Origin: Daphnia pulex
Taxonomy: Eukaryota; Arthropoda; Branchiopoda; Diplostraca; Daphniidae
DNA: 64,000 bases
Assembly: GCF_021134715.1 (NCBI RefSeq)
Contig: NC_060023.1
Coordinates: forward strand, 7,812,001 to 7,876,000
Reading direction: 5' to 3'
Every line of letters begins with the position of its first letter. The stretch's first letter is position 1. The notes beneath the pieces are model-generated. The model searched no databases and was not told the origin of the DNA. It worked only from the letters and a program-made list of their open reading frames with translations. The translations under genes were made by a program, and so were the position numbers. This document shows, one piece after another, positions 1-11,717 of this stretch.

Positions 1-3000
1 ACTGGCGGCTTCTTCTGCCTGGGACTTATTCGTTGCAAGTGTCGGCATTTGGATATCAAGATGTTGAAATTCATAATGTCACTGTCGCGGAAGAAGGACC
101 GACTTTGCTGAACATACAGATGAAGCGCTCCATCCCGGATAATCCTGAAACATACAACAAAATCTACATGGAATTTGGACATCACAACTATACAGAAATG
201 GAAGAGATATTGAAGAAAATTTCCGAGTCTTTTCCGACAATTACTCGGCTTTATTCAATTGGTCGAAGTATTCAAGGGCGCGAACTCTATGTAGGTTGCG
301 TCATTCGACTTATGAATCAAGTTTTAATGTTCATTTCAATCGTTTTTCTTTACAGGTCTTGGAAATTTCGGATAATCCGGGACAGCACGAACCTGGCGAG
401 CCCGAGTTCAAATACATCGCCAACATGTAAAATTCTTAATCGAACGTTATCAGGGACTTAAAAATTAAATTATTTTCATTCTAGGCATGGCAATGAAGTT
501 GTAGGACGCGAACTTCTTTTAAATTTCGCCATATTATTAACCAACGGTTATGGCCGAGATAATCGACTCACGAAATTAGTAGATTCGACACGCATTCATC
601 TAATGCCCTCCATGAATCCAGATGGTTACGAAATAGCACTCGAAGGGGATGAAAACGGCGGTTATGGAAGGGGCAACGCCAAGGATGTCGACCTGAATCG
701 TGATTTTCCTGACCAGTACTTCCCGAAAAAAGATTATGAAAATTTTCAACCTGAAACGCTAGCGGTGATGAACTGGTCTCGGTCTATTCCCTTCGTCTTG
801 TCAGCCAATCTACATGGTGGCTCACTGGTGGCCAACTATCCTTTTGATGACAATCTTCATGGCAAGAGCAAAGTTGACAGCCCCTCACCTGATGATGCTC
901 TCTTCCGGAAACTTGCCAAAACTTACAGTTATGCGCATCCGACAATGCACCTGGGAAAGCCTTGCCACCAGAGTTTAGCCGGACGTTTATTAGGTGTTCT
1001 GGATGAATCTTTTAAGGACGGCATCACAAACGGCGCCTTCTGGTACAGTGTTTCCGGTGGTATGCAAGATTGGAACTACATTCATACCAATGACATGGAA
1101 ATAACGGTGGAAGTGAGTTGCTTCAAATATCCAAAAGCAAAGGATATGATGGGCTATTGGGATCTGAATCGCCAATCATTGTTGGAATACTTGGAACAAG
1201 TCCATCACGGTTTTAAGGGTTTCGTGCTGGATACCAACGGATTTCCCATCTTTAACGCTTCCATAGCTGTGGCTGGTTTTGAAGGAAAGTCTGTACGAAG
1301 TTACACCAGCGGGGACTATTGGAGACTTTTATTACCCGGAGAGTATCATGTTACTGCAAGTGCTTCAGAGTAATGACCAATTTTTAAACCGCAATGCCAT
1401 AGAGTGGTTAATAATGTCTCATTTCTCATTAGGTTCCAGTCGCTGAGCAAAACCGTTAACGTGCCTTCTGATGGAACTGCTGTTGTCAATTTTACTTTGG
1501 CTCGAGTGAATGTTGGTGAGATGATTCGCCTTTCAATACCATCTACCCCGGAAAAAATCCCTACTTCGGACCCTGTGGTTCCTCCTCCACAAGTTGCCAA
1601 CTCATTATCTGGACAACTGGAGAAACTACTGAAGGAGAAAGTAAAAAAAGCGCCTAATCTGCTATGTCTGTACAGGTAAATATTCGTTATTTTGCAAAAA
1701 TTACATAATACTTATGGGAATTTTGATTTAGCATGAACTCGTTGAAAGAACAACCGGAGCATCCAGTATGGGTATTGGAGATAGGAGAAGGAGCAGCTGC
1801 GAATTGTGCCGCAAGAAAGCAATCTGTCCAATTGGGGACTGTTTCTAAACTTCACCAGCCGAAAGTGTTAGTGTTCAACGGAGTTGATCGAGCCGCTGCT
1901 GCATCCGGTCGTAGCTTTTTGCTCAACTTGGTGAACATTTTGACTTCATCGGAGCCCGATGCTCTTAGCGTAGTCAAGAGTGTATCGATGCACTTGATCT
2001 TCGATGCCGATCCTTCCGCAGCTGATGCCGACTGTATGGCGGTATCAAACGTCGCCAGAACTCCTGCTGAAGAAGCTCTAATGCAATTTGTGGAACGAGA
2101 AAAATTTACCATGGTGCTCGCTCCAGAATTTCAATCAATCGGACTTACTGTATCTTCGCAATCAGGACTGAAGCAATTCCACGAAAAACAGTTAGCTGAC
2201 ACCTATCTCCAGCAACTCCATAGGCTGAGCGATTGCAATCGTGGTGACCAGAAATTGTCTACTGTAATTAATCGCATCAGTGAAGCCTTCAACGGAACTG
2301 TTGCAATGCGTCTCGGGCTGTCGTGTTGTACCGGAGCTGATCAAGTCGACGCCATTTCATCTTCACATCGCGTTACATTGCTGCAGCTGTTTCTCTCGGC
2401 CCGCCAGGGAATTGCTGGAGTGGTTACTAGCCAATTTAGTCAACCTCTTACTGCCACAGTCAAAGTAACTGCAACAAGGCGAACGATGATTTCTTCCGCT
2501 GATAGGTAATAAAATGCTTCAGAAATTTCCAAGATAAATTTGATAATCAGCTTATTTTAACTTGCAGCTTGGTGGTTACGACAACTCGGGACGGCCAGTT
2601 TTGGGTTGCCCTACCTCGGGGAGAATATGCAGTTGAAATTCAAGCTGCCGACTACATAAAAAAAACGAAGGTACTTTGCATAACTATCACATGAGACGAA
2701 TATGCTGTTGAATAACAAATATGATTCTATCTCAAGGTGGTGACAGTATCAGATGGCGGGGCAAGTCAGATAGTTATTCAGCTGTCTAGAGACCAGAGAG
2801 TCGGCGGATTACCTCGTATGGTTTTCGTCATCCTTGTAGGTTCCCTGCTACTTTCTCTGCTAACGATAGTGCTTTGCTGCTGCTCTTGCTATGAAAAGCG
2901 TAAAGCCCAGCGTAAAAAGAAATCAAACCAATGGGGTTTCCAATTACTTCAACAAACGGACCGTGAACATATGGCACCAGTTTTGATTGATAGTAGTTCC

Positions 3001-3264
3001 AGTGATGAGGAACTCTTTGTTCAACATTCTCAGCACCAACATTTCAAGATGCGAACACCCGTGCGAGCAGTACAAGAAGGATCAGTGGATTCACCCTTCC
3101 GACCGATTCGCCCGAAAGGCAAAGTTTTAGGAGCAAGAATGGGGCAGTATCGCGATGATACTTCTAGCAGTGACGAATTGGAAGATTTCAACAGCGCCAC
3201 ATCTTCAAGCCTGGAAGAGGAGCAATTGGTTGACCTCCGAAAAAGTTCTAGGCCTTCGATGTAA
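1..3264 (+). CDS. CPD: Carboxypeptidase D, 3' part (second and third domains, membrane anchor, tail)
   Basis: Metallocarboxypeptidase that trims C-terminal basic residues from peptides in the secretory pathway; the family is a type I membrane protein of the trans-Golgi. The model starts inside the gene. Exons: 1-290, 356-426, 485-1369, 1433-1675, 1732-2505, 2568-2670, 2737-3264, giving 963 visible residues in frame. The first residues are the end of a transthyretin-like domain (WRLLLPGTY, echoed later as WRLLLPGEY). A complete catalytic domain follows: zinc ligands in HGNE, then [17 protein letters not shown], the third ligand in SANLHGG, and the catalytic Glu in VEVSCFKYP. The third carboxypeptidase unit (exon 5) is degenerate: the HGNE position reads like NGVD, so it should be inactive, as known for the third domain of animal CPD. 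A hydrophobic anchor ([20 protein letters not shown]) and a Ser/Asp-rich cytoplasmic tail with SSSSDEE and SSSDELED close the protein. The first domain and the start codon lie outside the window. Confidence 0.93.
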
Positions 3265-3510
3265 TGTACAACCGTGATGGTTACAGCAGTTTGTCCAATT
3301 ATTTGGTTTTGTTGAGATCTGATTTTAATGTGTGATGGCTTAGCTTGCAATTTTGTAACGTGAGACTTTAGTCCACGCGAATTCAATCATGACGTGCCTT
3401 GTCATATTTACTTATTATGGATAATTAACACGTTTATCTACCGCTGTAATTGTTGTACAGGGACGAAAACTATACACAATGCTATACACTCGAACGGAAC
3501 GGAAAAATGA

Positions 3511-3516
3511 AATAAA
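3511..3516 (+). promoter_or_regulatory. Polyadenylation signal of the CPD gene
   Basis: AATAAA lies 247 bp after the CPD stop codon, in the gap between the two convergent genes CPD and Rogdi. It is the only exact signal on the plus strand there. Confidence 0.5.
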
Positions 3517-3544
3517 CAAATTTAAGAAACAACTAATAAAATAT

Positions 3545-4607
3545 TTAGAATATTGGAACCGGTGTCGCTTCTGAAGAAACGTTGTGAATTTGATATTGCA
3601 GGAAGACCGACACCTAAAATGATTAATAAAATTAGGAAAATATTCATAGCATTAGTTATAAAAAGACATAATTCACGAACCTTGTCTCGAAGTTGTTGAG
3701 CGCGATGTAGCGCAACGCTCAACAATACTAGAACTTCGTTAAGCCAAGTAACGGGGCTTTCAGACTGTAAAGTTTCAAATTTTACAGTACCTCCTGCTTG
3801 AGTAAGATGATATACCGCAAAAATGAGTTTATGGGCTTGAAGATAGAAACTAACAGCCAGATCACTTGGCAAAGATGGTGTCAAAGTTTTCTGGGTCAGA
3901 AATAAAATGTAAATAATTATGTTATGTAGAAAAAACTTCACCCCATTATACTGACCATATTTTTACTGTTCATCAGTTCATCAATAGTCCTCTTCCGTGG
4001 AATGGCCAATATGCTGCGAGCACTATTCACTTTTCCCAAGACAGAATCAAGATCATTTAATACTTCTTCAGCAGAAAGATACTGTAACTGGTCAGGAATC
4101 AAGCTTAGGCTGGACAAAGCCATCCTCAAATAGTTTCCTGAATCCTGGATTTGCTGTAAACGCCAAGGAGACTCAGCAGCAATTGTTGTATGATAAACCA
4201 CATTGGGATGTTTATGTAGTTTCAATGTCATGTCCTAGATAAAAAGATTATCAGTTTTTAGAGATTTTATACTATACTAAAAAAAAAATAATTACTGCAG
4301 AAGTGATGCTGTCCCCAGTTATTGTCAGTATGCATTTTAACTGATCCTGTGATGTCTGAGTTGATGTCGCCATAACATATTTCTCCTGCCTAACCTGTGT
4401 TTCAACTTCTGCAATTTCAACAGGATAGCGCCGAGCAGCTGCTTCCAGAACTTCTTTCAACTGATTAAATACTTTATGAACTTCATTTTTGATAAGCCAA
4501 TTAAACTCTTGCCTCTGTAGAATAACATTCAAAGAAATCAATCAAATGTTTTGCATATGGTTGTCTATTATTATTACCAAATTTTCCTGTGTTAGAACTT
4601 TGTCCAT
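3545..4607 (-). CDS. rogdi: Rogdi homologue
   Basis: Rogdi-family protein. In animals it is linked to sleep and memory (Drosophila) and to Kohlschutter-Toenz syndrome (human), and it is part of the RAVE-like V-ATPase assembly machinery. Exons on the minus strand: 4607-4578, 4514-4296, 4234-3956, 3890-3681, 3613-3545. They sum to 807 nt, or 268 aa, close to the family length of about 287. Family hallmarks are visible: an N-terminal EFNWLIKNEVHKVFNQL, the LKCILTITGDSITSADMTLK segment across the exon 2/3 join, WRLQQIQDSGNYL, TPSLPSDLAV and the C-terminal LRDKVSVF. The exon 3 donor (GTCAGT after an ATG codon) was chosen because it keeps the frame; the neighbouring GTAAAA would not. The gene is tail-to-tail with CPD, with only about 280 bp between stop codons. 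Confidence 0.9.
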
Positions 4608-5554
4608 CTTTCTCAATGCAGACAGCTGATGACTGGTATCAAATCAATACTCAATGCTACTGGTGAAGCAAACAAAAATACACACAGCTGTTGAATAATC
4701 TGCCGATCGAAACGACTGGAGAATGATTGAAATAGAATCTTTTAAAGTTCCTTTAAACTAACACGTATTACTTTTTAATTAGAATGTGGTCTTTAAGAAT
4801 AAGAATACCACAGAGAGAATACTGAAAGTCAAAGATGACAGATTTCCATGTCAATTAAGCATGTATACAGTGCAAACAAAAGAAGCACGCTTTGCGCTTT
4901 GCTTATTAAACGATGTGTAATTTGAATCAGTTGGTGAGTCGGATTCGGATTCACTCAGAATCTACATTTCTACTGCCAAATATTAATCGCATCCAGATCA
5001 TCCATATTGAAACCCTTTTAACTCCAACTGCATTATCACGATTTACCTTTTATGATTAATTCTATCAAAATCAGATCAAAATCAATAGTCGAAAATACTG
5101 TCAATGAAATAGCGTTTACCGCGCTTTACAAAATCAAGCAAAATGGTATTTTTAACAAGTTTAACATTGTATTGAAATTAAAAAGTGTGATTAAAAATTT
5201 AAATTACATCACGTACATAAATAAAACTTTGCGTTTAGACGACAAGGAGAAAATAGGCTACAATAAAAAACATTTACTGTAAAAGCGTGGGAAAAATAAA
5301 GTTGCATCCTTTTTCACATGCTCTATATCCTATAATTGCACTAATTAGACGATGAACTGATCGAGCAGCCAAGCAATTACGTTTAAATTTTCGATATAAT
5401 TACTGTAGGGGTTCCAGATAGTTGCCTAAAAATTACAGCAAAATAAAAAAATATAATATAGCCTATTTATATATTATTACTGTCAACTATTTTTTTAAAA
5501 TTCATTCAGTACATTTCTGGCAATCCAATAGACTGGAAGATATTATTTATGTCT
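4608..5554. other. AT-rich intergenic gap
   Basis: This holds the 5' side of Rogdi and the 3' side of the next minus-strand gene. A 76-codon plus-strand reading frame at 5052-5282 is Lys/Ile/Asn-rich low-complexity sequence with no domain and is not called. No RNA gene or repeat is recognised. Confidence 0.5.
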
Positions 5555-6992
5555 CTACCTTTTTTGTTCATCCATTATTTTGCGTGGACATTGGCCATTT
5601 ACTCTATGGCCTTTCAAAATTGCGCCACAATAACTGCAACAACTAATTTTCCTTTTTTTCTTTTGGGGCGCACCCTCGCGTTCATCGCATGAAGAAATTC
5701 TCCAGTCGAGATCTAAAATAAAATAAAATAAAAATAATAGGCGAACATGGAAGAAAGCAAAATATAGAAATGAAATTACGACTTTATTAACAAAAAATAG
5801 AGTATTTAACCTACCAGAAGACTCATTACATTCATCTCTTTGGGCTAGCAGAGAAAGACTTCCTCGGTTTGATGCCGTACGCGCAGTACGCGTACTCGCA
5901 ATGGTGACGTCGTTCTCAGAAGGGAAGCTGGTTGGCGCGCTCATTTGAATATCTGAAAGATATTTAAAAAAATCATGCTATAGATTAACGAATAAAAAAA
6001 ATTTAAATTTTTAAAGGTAAACTAACCGCTCAGTTCCGCATCTTCAACAGTAACGCAGGTGGTATCTATATTAAAAAAAATAATTGGCAAACATTGAAAT
6101 AAGGACAACGATTGAGTACCGTATCAAAAAATTATTACCGATTTTTTTCTTACCAAATGATTCATCATTTTCAACTCGTTTTCTTTTGGATGCAGTACCC
6201 GATCTGCCGGTTGGTTTCTCACGAACATCGACAACAGTAACACTTGAATTTTTGAAAGGGCACTTGTGCCCTCTCCTGATTTGCTTGCATTTGCTGCATG
6301 TCTGAGACCAAAAACGACTGCTGTTTGGCGATGAGCTGGTTGACGCAATAACATCAACCTCTGAAAGGTACAAAGTGTATTGAGTGTTACACTCGTGAAA
6401 CGAATTCGAAAAAAAAAATATGGAAAACTAACCGTCCTCATCCTCAATTTCAACAACTTCAGGGATTCTTGACTCCGAGCGCACGAGGATTTGCACTTCT
6501 AAATTAAGAAAAAAATATCGTCTAATATTAATAAATGAAACACAATTTAAAAATATTTAATGGGAAGCTAACCGTCATCATCCGCAATTCCAACAACTCT
6601 TTCGTTAATATTATAATTATCTTCTGGGATTGGCGTTAAATCCGCGGATGAGATAACTAAAATTTCTAATTGAAACAAATAAACGGTTTATGTTAAAATA
6701 TTGCTTTTTAAAAATACTACTCAATTGTAAAAAAGGATAACTAACCACTTATTTCTGCGGGATTTTCTCCCGCATCATTTTCTAGTTCTCTTGGGGTTGA
6801 ATTCATGACAGTCTGAATGTCTAAATTACACACGGAAATGATTTCTTAATAATATAATCCGAATAATCCTTATCGAGGATGTATGAAATAGTTTTGATTT
6901 TAGAAAGATAGGGTACCTTCAGCGTTTTCACCGTATAGAATCATGTCATTATCTTCAGGCCGACTGCCAGGTAAAACAGTATAATATCCCAT
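5555..6992 (-). CDS. Uncharacterised eight-exon protein with two zinc-knuckle-like motifs
   Basis: Not recognised as a known family. Exons on the minus strand: 6992-6917, 6820-6746, 6665-6573, 6498-6433, 6360-6154, 6065-6027, 5952-5815, 5712-5555. They sum to 852 nt, or 283 aa. Every intron is phase 1, every downstream exon begins by completing an Asp or Glu codon, and four donors share the extended sequence G|GTTAG, so the exons look like duplicates of one ancestral module. Most exons are short acidic segments. Exon 5 carries CSKCKQIRRGHKC (C-x2-C-x6-H-x-C) followed by basic KRKR. Exon 8 carries CSYCGAILKGHRVNGQC (C-x2-C-x6-H-x5-C) preceded by KKKRK. Zinc binding and nuclear location are inferences from these motifs. 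The start ATG follows a good acceptor, so an untranslated exon probably lies upstream, perhaps ending at 7121. A function cannot be given. Confidence 0.6.
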
Positions 6993-7116
6993 CTAAAAAA
7001 ATGAAATACAATTAGCGTCTCTTGATTAACTTACATTTTTAACTTGACATTTCAAATGGTGGTGTTCCAAAAATTTGATTTACCAAAGGAAAAATATTTG
7101 AAATTAAAATATTAAC

Positions 7117-7248
7117 TTACCTTTTACTTGGAATCTTGAATTGCTCTGAACCGACAAAGTGTTGCTTCTTTCCGCAAATCTTGACGACAACTGACCATCC
7201 AAGACCTCCAAACGGGTTATTTATACCATAATATCGATTATTGTACAT
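7117..7248 (-). CDS. Candidate first exon or 43-codon upstream ORF
   Basis: An ATG in good context (ACCAATG) opens a 43-codon frame with gene-like composition, including GWSVVVKICGKKQHFVG. Reading through, it stops at TAA (7117-7119), but a strong donor AAAAG|GTAAGT sits at 7121/7120, just before that stop. If spliced to the exon at 6992 the frame would be shifted and stop soon. It is therefore either the leader exon with an upstream ORF, or the first exon of an alternative transcript whose next exon I could not find. There is no domain match by eye. Confidence 0.3.
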   Translation of the reverse strand: MYNNRYYGINNPFGGLGWSVVVKICGKKQHFVGSEQFKIPSKR

Positions 7249-7924
7249 TGGTCATCGTATGATGACGCGTGTGAAGAGGAAAGGACGCGAGTATACCTGC
7301 AACAGAACACGGGCCTAGAGATGTTTACTACCCAAAGCAAGAAAGGCTAGTGTTTTGAATTCACTACACGTGTCTGGTCATGGTCAACTACAGGCTACAG
7401 CTCACTCGTGTTCATCGGAGACGAGCACGAGCTAACACCTGAAGATGAGCAATCGCCTAGAGCATATCCTTCTTTTATGATGACCACCAATCAAAGCTTA
7501 TAGCTTATTATGCTCTTGCATACAGACAAGAAAGATCCGTAGATAGGCCTATTTTACATATGAATAATCTGGCGTTCCATAAAAGGCGAAATTTGTCTTG
7601 TTTTTTTGTTTTGGATACATGAAAATTTCCATGAAATGTGTATTAGTAGATTTCCAGCTTCATTGTGCGATGGTCGACGATGTTTGAGAGGAGCGAGGGA
7701 GGGAAACTGCGTCTGGATGTGTTCAGGTGCACTATGACATTCCCTTGATTATATTCCCAAATGTACAAGGGTGGGAGGAGGATTTAGCCGAAGTAAAAGT
7801 TAAATGAGTAGGAGCCAAAAAAAATTAACCAAATTAACAACCAACTCATTAATTGAATTTTAGGAAGAAGCGTTTAGTAGCTTGAAAAACATTATCGAAT
7901 GAGTCATCAACAAAAGTCAGGTTT
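7249..7924. other. Intergenic spacer
   Basis: This is the promoter side of the zinc-knuckle gene and the 3' side of transportin-3. The TNPO3 stop lies at its right edge. No gene, repeat or RNA signature is seen. Confidence 0.5.
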
Positions 7925-10900
7925 TCACCGATAAAGTCTGGAGAAATCACGCAATGCATTTGACAATTCCAACGACGTTTCCGCCCTGAATCAAAATAAG
8001 AAATATAGAATTATTAATAGAAGAAACAAAATCATTATTTGGCGGATGGACAATTTAAAAAAAGTTACCTGATAACTTTTTGGCGGAAATCTTGTAGCTG
8101 CTCGGGCCTGACGGCGACACATCCGGCAGGTGACTGACGAGGTAGATTCTCCAGCGTTTGCTCCATCCAGCTGGAAATGCTCTGTTCCATGAAATGAATA
8201 TTGATTAGCAAACGCGGATAAAGTTGTTGGACGAAAAGAATTGGGCTCACCTGTCGATCGACTAGCATGAATTCGAGCAGAACGTCTGCCACATTGGGTA
8301 ATGAACACGTTGACAACGAGAATATCGAGGCGGTGATTAGAGTGCTGATGAGCATCTGACCTTTAGGGCGAAGCACCGTTGACAGGAGTTGGTCACGGAG
8401 TTCAAATGAGAGTTTCTCCTGTATTAAATAAAAAACGTCAAGTTTTCATCCGACCAAGTTATCTAATATTACGGCAAACCTCTCGAGCCCGCGTGGTGTG
8501 GATCAACTCGGTAAGAAACTGCATAACGCTGGCATTGGCGTCTCGGTGATCCAGTGCAGCCGCCTGCATGGCACAATCGAAAATGGCTGGTAACGCCGGG
8601 CTATGGAGGAATGCGACTGGATTGCGCTGAAGGAAGCGAGCGAATAGACGGAAAAGGTCATCGACTGTGTCCGGATTGTGGCAGAAACCTTGCTGTTCTT
8701 GCAACAGCTGGAAGGCGCGCGGTAACAGCGCTTCCAGCATCGAAATGAGACCGCCGATGCATTCGTTTTCCGAACCGTATTCGTCCACTAGGATACTTGC
8801 TAAATAGAGGAAGCAACTATGATGATGAGCATTGTACAGACGCACCATCTAAAAGGAAAAGAACGAGAAATTAATCTATGCACGCTACCATGAAGGATGA
8901 CAGAAAATCAAACCTGAGTAACGAGCGGTTGCAATAGAGGAGCAGACTGGTGGCCAATCAATCGTAGAGCGAATCGGAGGCACCTACAGCAGCGCTCCAT
9001 CACTCTTCTGTCAGTTTGGAATTTATCCAACGTCATGGACAAACACGGCCAGGTAAAAGTAATGGCTGACTGGCATGGATGCTGTTCGTTCTTTTTTATA
9101 CTGATATTTAAATTACGGAACACTGAGGCTAGACGATCCAACCAGTATACCGGATCACTGCTAGTTTTGGCGACGATTTTCGACTGACTTTCCACCTTTG
9201 AAAGCAAAATTGCCAAAGTTAAAAAAATATTTGTCGATTATCGTCGGTAATCAGTAAAACTGCAAGGTATATTACCTGGGAAATTCTTGTTAATTCATCG
9301 ACATGAATCTTGCAAAGCTGGTGCAGAGCATCGCTAATCTGATGGTCGGGTAATCGACTGCAGACTTTGGTAACCCCTTTGACTACTCGCACGGCCGTCT
9401 CCGTTGGAATGGGTAACGTGACCAATGCACTCACTACTTGCAGTAGAATATCGAAATGAGATTTCAAATGATCTCGACAAATGCTGGTGATGGCCTCCAA
9501 CGAATTTGAAGCGGCCAAAGCCAACGACGGATCATTGATGGAACGTAGCACACAATGAAGCACAGGCTCTACAAAATCGGGAGTGATAATTGAATAATAA
9601 TTTAGCAAAATCAAAGAAGAAAAAAGGCTCACCGACAACGGCAGGATGTTTATCCATCCAATCACCCAGTTCACCCAGAAGAAGCAGTGTTGTAAAACGC
9701 ACTGCTGCATGGGCGCTTTCTGGTACTAAAAGTAACGACTCAATCACACTCTGCACAACCTCATTCTCGTCACTGCAATGGAAGAATTGAATTGTTAAAT
9801 GGCCTTAGCCGGAGTAATTAAATCCAACGAGAATTACGGCAAAATGTTTTTGGCTACAGCTTGCATGATAAATAGTGCCGACTCTGTCACCTCCCACGGA
9901 AGATTGTTTTGGCCATGAATGCTGTAGAAACAATGTTTAAAAACGGAAGCCGAGCCGACGATAAAGACCACGTCTTTGACCAGTTCAGACACTCGCGAAC
10001 GAAAGCCAGCGAAATCATCGCCGTCTTCCAGCACACCTTCCTGTTTATAAAATAAGATGCTAACTTATTTTTGCTACTTGTAAAACTAATTGATTCTTAC
10101 GTGATCCGGTTCCATTTGACAGTGACGACATACAGCACCAATCAGTCGTTCGATATAAGGTTTGAACTTGACGGTTCGATCGTCGTCATTGGCGTGGTAA
10201 AGATCTTCAGATAACTTGTACCAAAATCCAAACGTAATTTCAGCAACCTTGTAAAAACATTGAAAATAATGAAATATATTAATAATAAAACCAGAGTGAT
10301 ATAATTTACCTCGTAGTCATGATGACCTACGCAGGTCAGCACTAGATCCAATAAACCAAACAAATTAGATGCGTTCGTCGTTCCGTTGTTGTTTTTGGTC
10401 GACTCCAACATCCGATGAAGCAAGGCTTCGGCTATTTCAGTGAACACACGACAATAGTTCAACGCTCTAAAAATAGACTGCAATGAGAACACCAAGTCAT
10501 GGCCAGGCAAATCAATAAAGACATACTTTTCCGTATCTTCCTCCGCAACAGCTAAATGGTAGGCAGGTTCAAGGTTTTTAATACTTTGGACAAGAGAATC
10601 TTCAAGAGTACGAAGCTCGTTCAAGGTAGAGGTCAATTGACCATTCTGAGCGGTTGCATCTTCATTTTCTTGATCTGCAACTACTTGAAGCAAAGCACAA
10701 ACGGCATCACATGCTGCTTCGTGAAGCAATGGAGTGCTCTGTGTTGTAAACATAGATTTAGAAATGATGACAGAATTGATAAGGGACGAATCAAATGTAA
10801 CTCTTACATGGTGAGAAGAGAGAGTGGCAAATACATGAACTAATGTGGCACAACTTGTTAATTGGTGTAACGTAACAGCTTGCAAATGCACCCAGGATGA

Positions 10901-11717
10901 AAAACATCGTAACAATCGCACACCAATCAAACGGTCTGAAGATGGAATGGTCAAACAGGAATCCTGTAAAAATTGAAAGTTAGGAACTGTTTTCAAGCTA
11001 AACTTGAACTAAATAGCCAACCAAGAGATTCAAAACATTTTGTGTTGAGGCAGCAAAAAGTTTGAGAACTTCAGATCTCCTGTTTGCTCCAAGCCTTAAA
11101 GTTCTGGAGCCCATTTCTTCAGGTAACACAGTCAAAACTTCCAACAAGGGCCAAAGGTGAGTGGTTTCAAAATTGTTTTTTGGTCCAAACGTCTGAATCA
11201 GATCCTGGATTGGGGTATTCCAACTTGTCATTTGTAATAACAAATCAGCTAATGCCAAACACAGCTGGGGAGGAAAATGGAAAAGTTATTATTTTTTTTA
11301 CATATTGCACCTGGAAATTATTTCAATTACCTGAGTAACAATCACAGTATTAGTGTGCTCATTTATCTGCCTCAAATGATCGAGCATGGAGTCTCGCAAT
11401 GAACTGTGTGCTTCAGGAGGCAGCTCGTGGAATGCAAACTGAATTTTCGTCCTTAATGTCTGAGCCCCAAAGTAGCATGATTCCATGTCTTTTTTTACAT
11501 GCAATAAATGATCGGCTATCTTCCATGCAAATATCTAGTCAAAGCCATTATGTTACTAATTCTTGGAAAAAAACCAACGAAAAATGTGATGTGTACGAAC
11601 CGATTTTTGTAGATCCCCCAGCCATTGCGAGGCTCTTTCTTTACTTACAGGATCGGGATTATGGTATAGGGCGTTAAGGGCGTCATACACAACTTCTATG
11701 GCCGGGAGCTCGTTCAT
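7925..11717 (-). CDS. Tnpo3: Transportin-3 (nuclear import receptor for SR proteins)
   Basis: Importin-beta family HEAT-repeat receptor that carries SR splicing factors into the nucleus. Fifteen exons on the minus strand: 11717-11601, 11534-11331, 11264-11022, 10963-10808, 10738-10527, 10466-10310, 10247-10101, 10040-9838, 9772-9633, 9568-9276, 9195-8914, 8848-8480, 8418-8251, 8181-8069, 7985-7925. They total 2865 nt (954 aa; the human protein is about 923). Diagnostic stretches: ERASQWLGDLQKS near the N-terminus, LTVLPEEMGSRTLRLGANRR, MERCCRCLRFA, SCFLYLASILVDEYG, HNPDTVDDLFRL, DHRDANASVMQFL and the C-terminal ALRDFSRLYR. Two introns are short and open in frame (10739-10807, 69 nt; 10467-10526, 60 nt), so an ORF scan would retain them. 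Removing them restores the family spacing (TEKALNYCRVF). The start codon matches the conserved N-terminus. The gene appears complete and functional. Confidence 0.95.

Noticed and set aside
10142-10996. Single 284-codon exon in transportin-3
   Set aside because: It merges three exons and parts of introns; family alignment by eye and splice signals show internal introns and an end at the 10310 donor.
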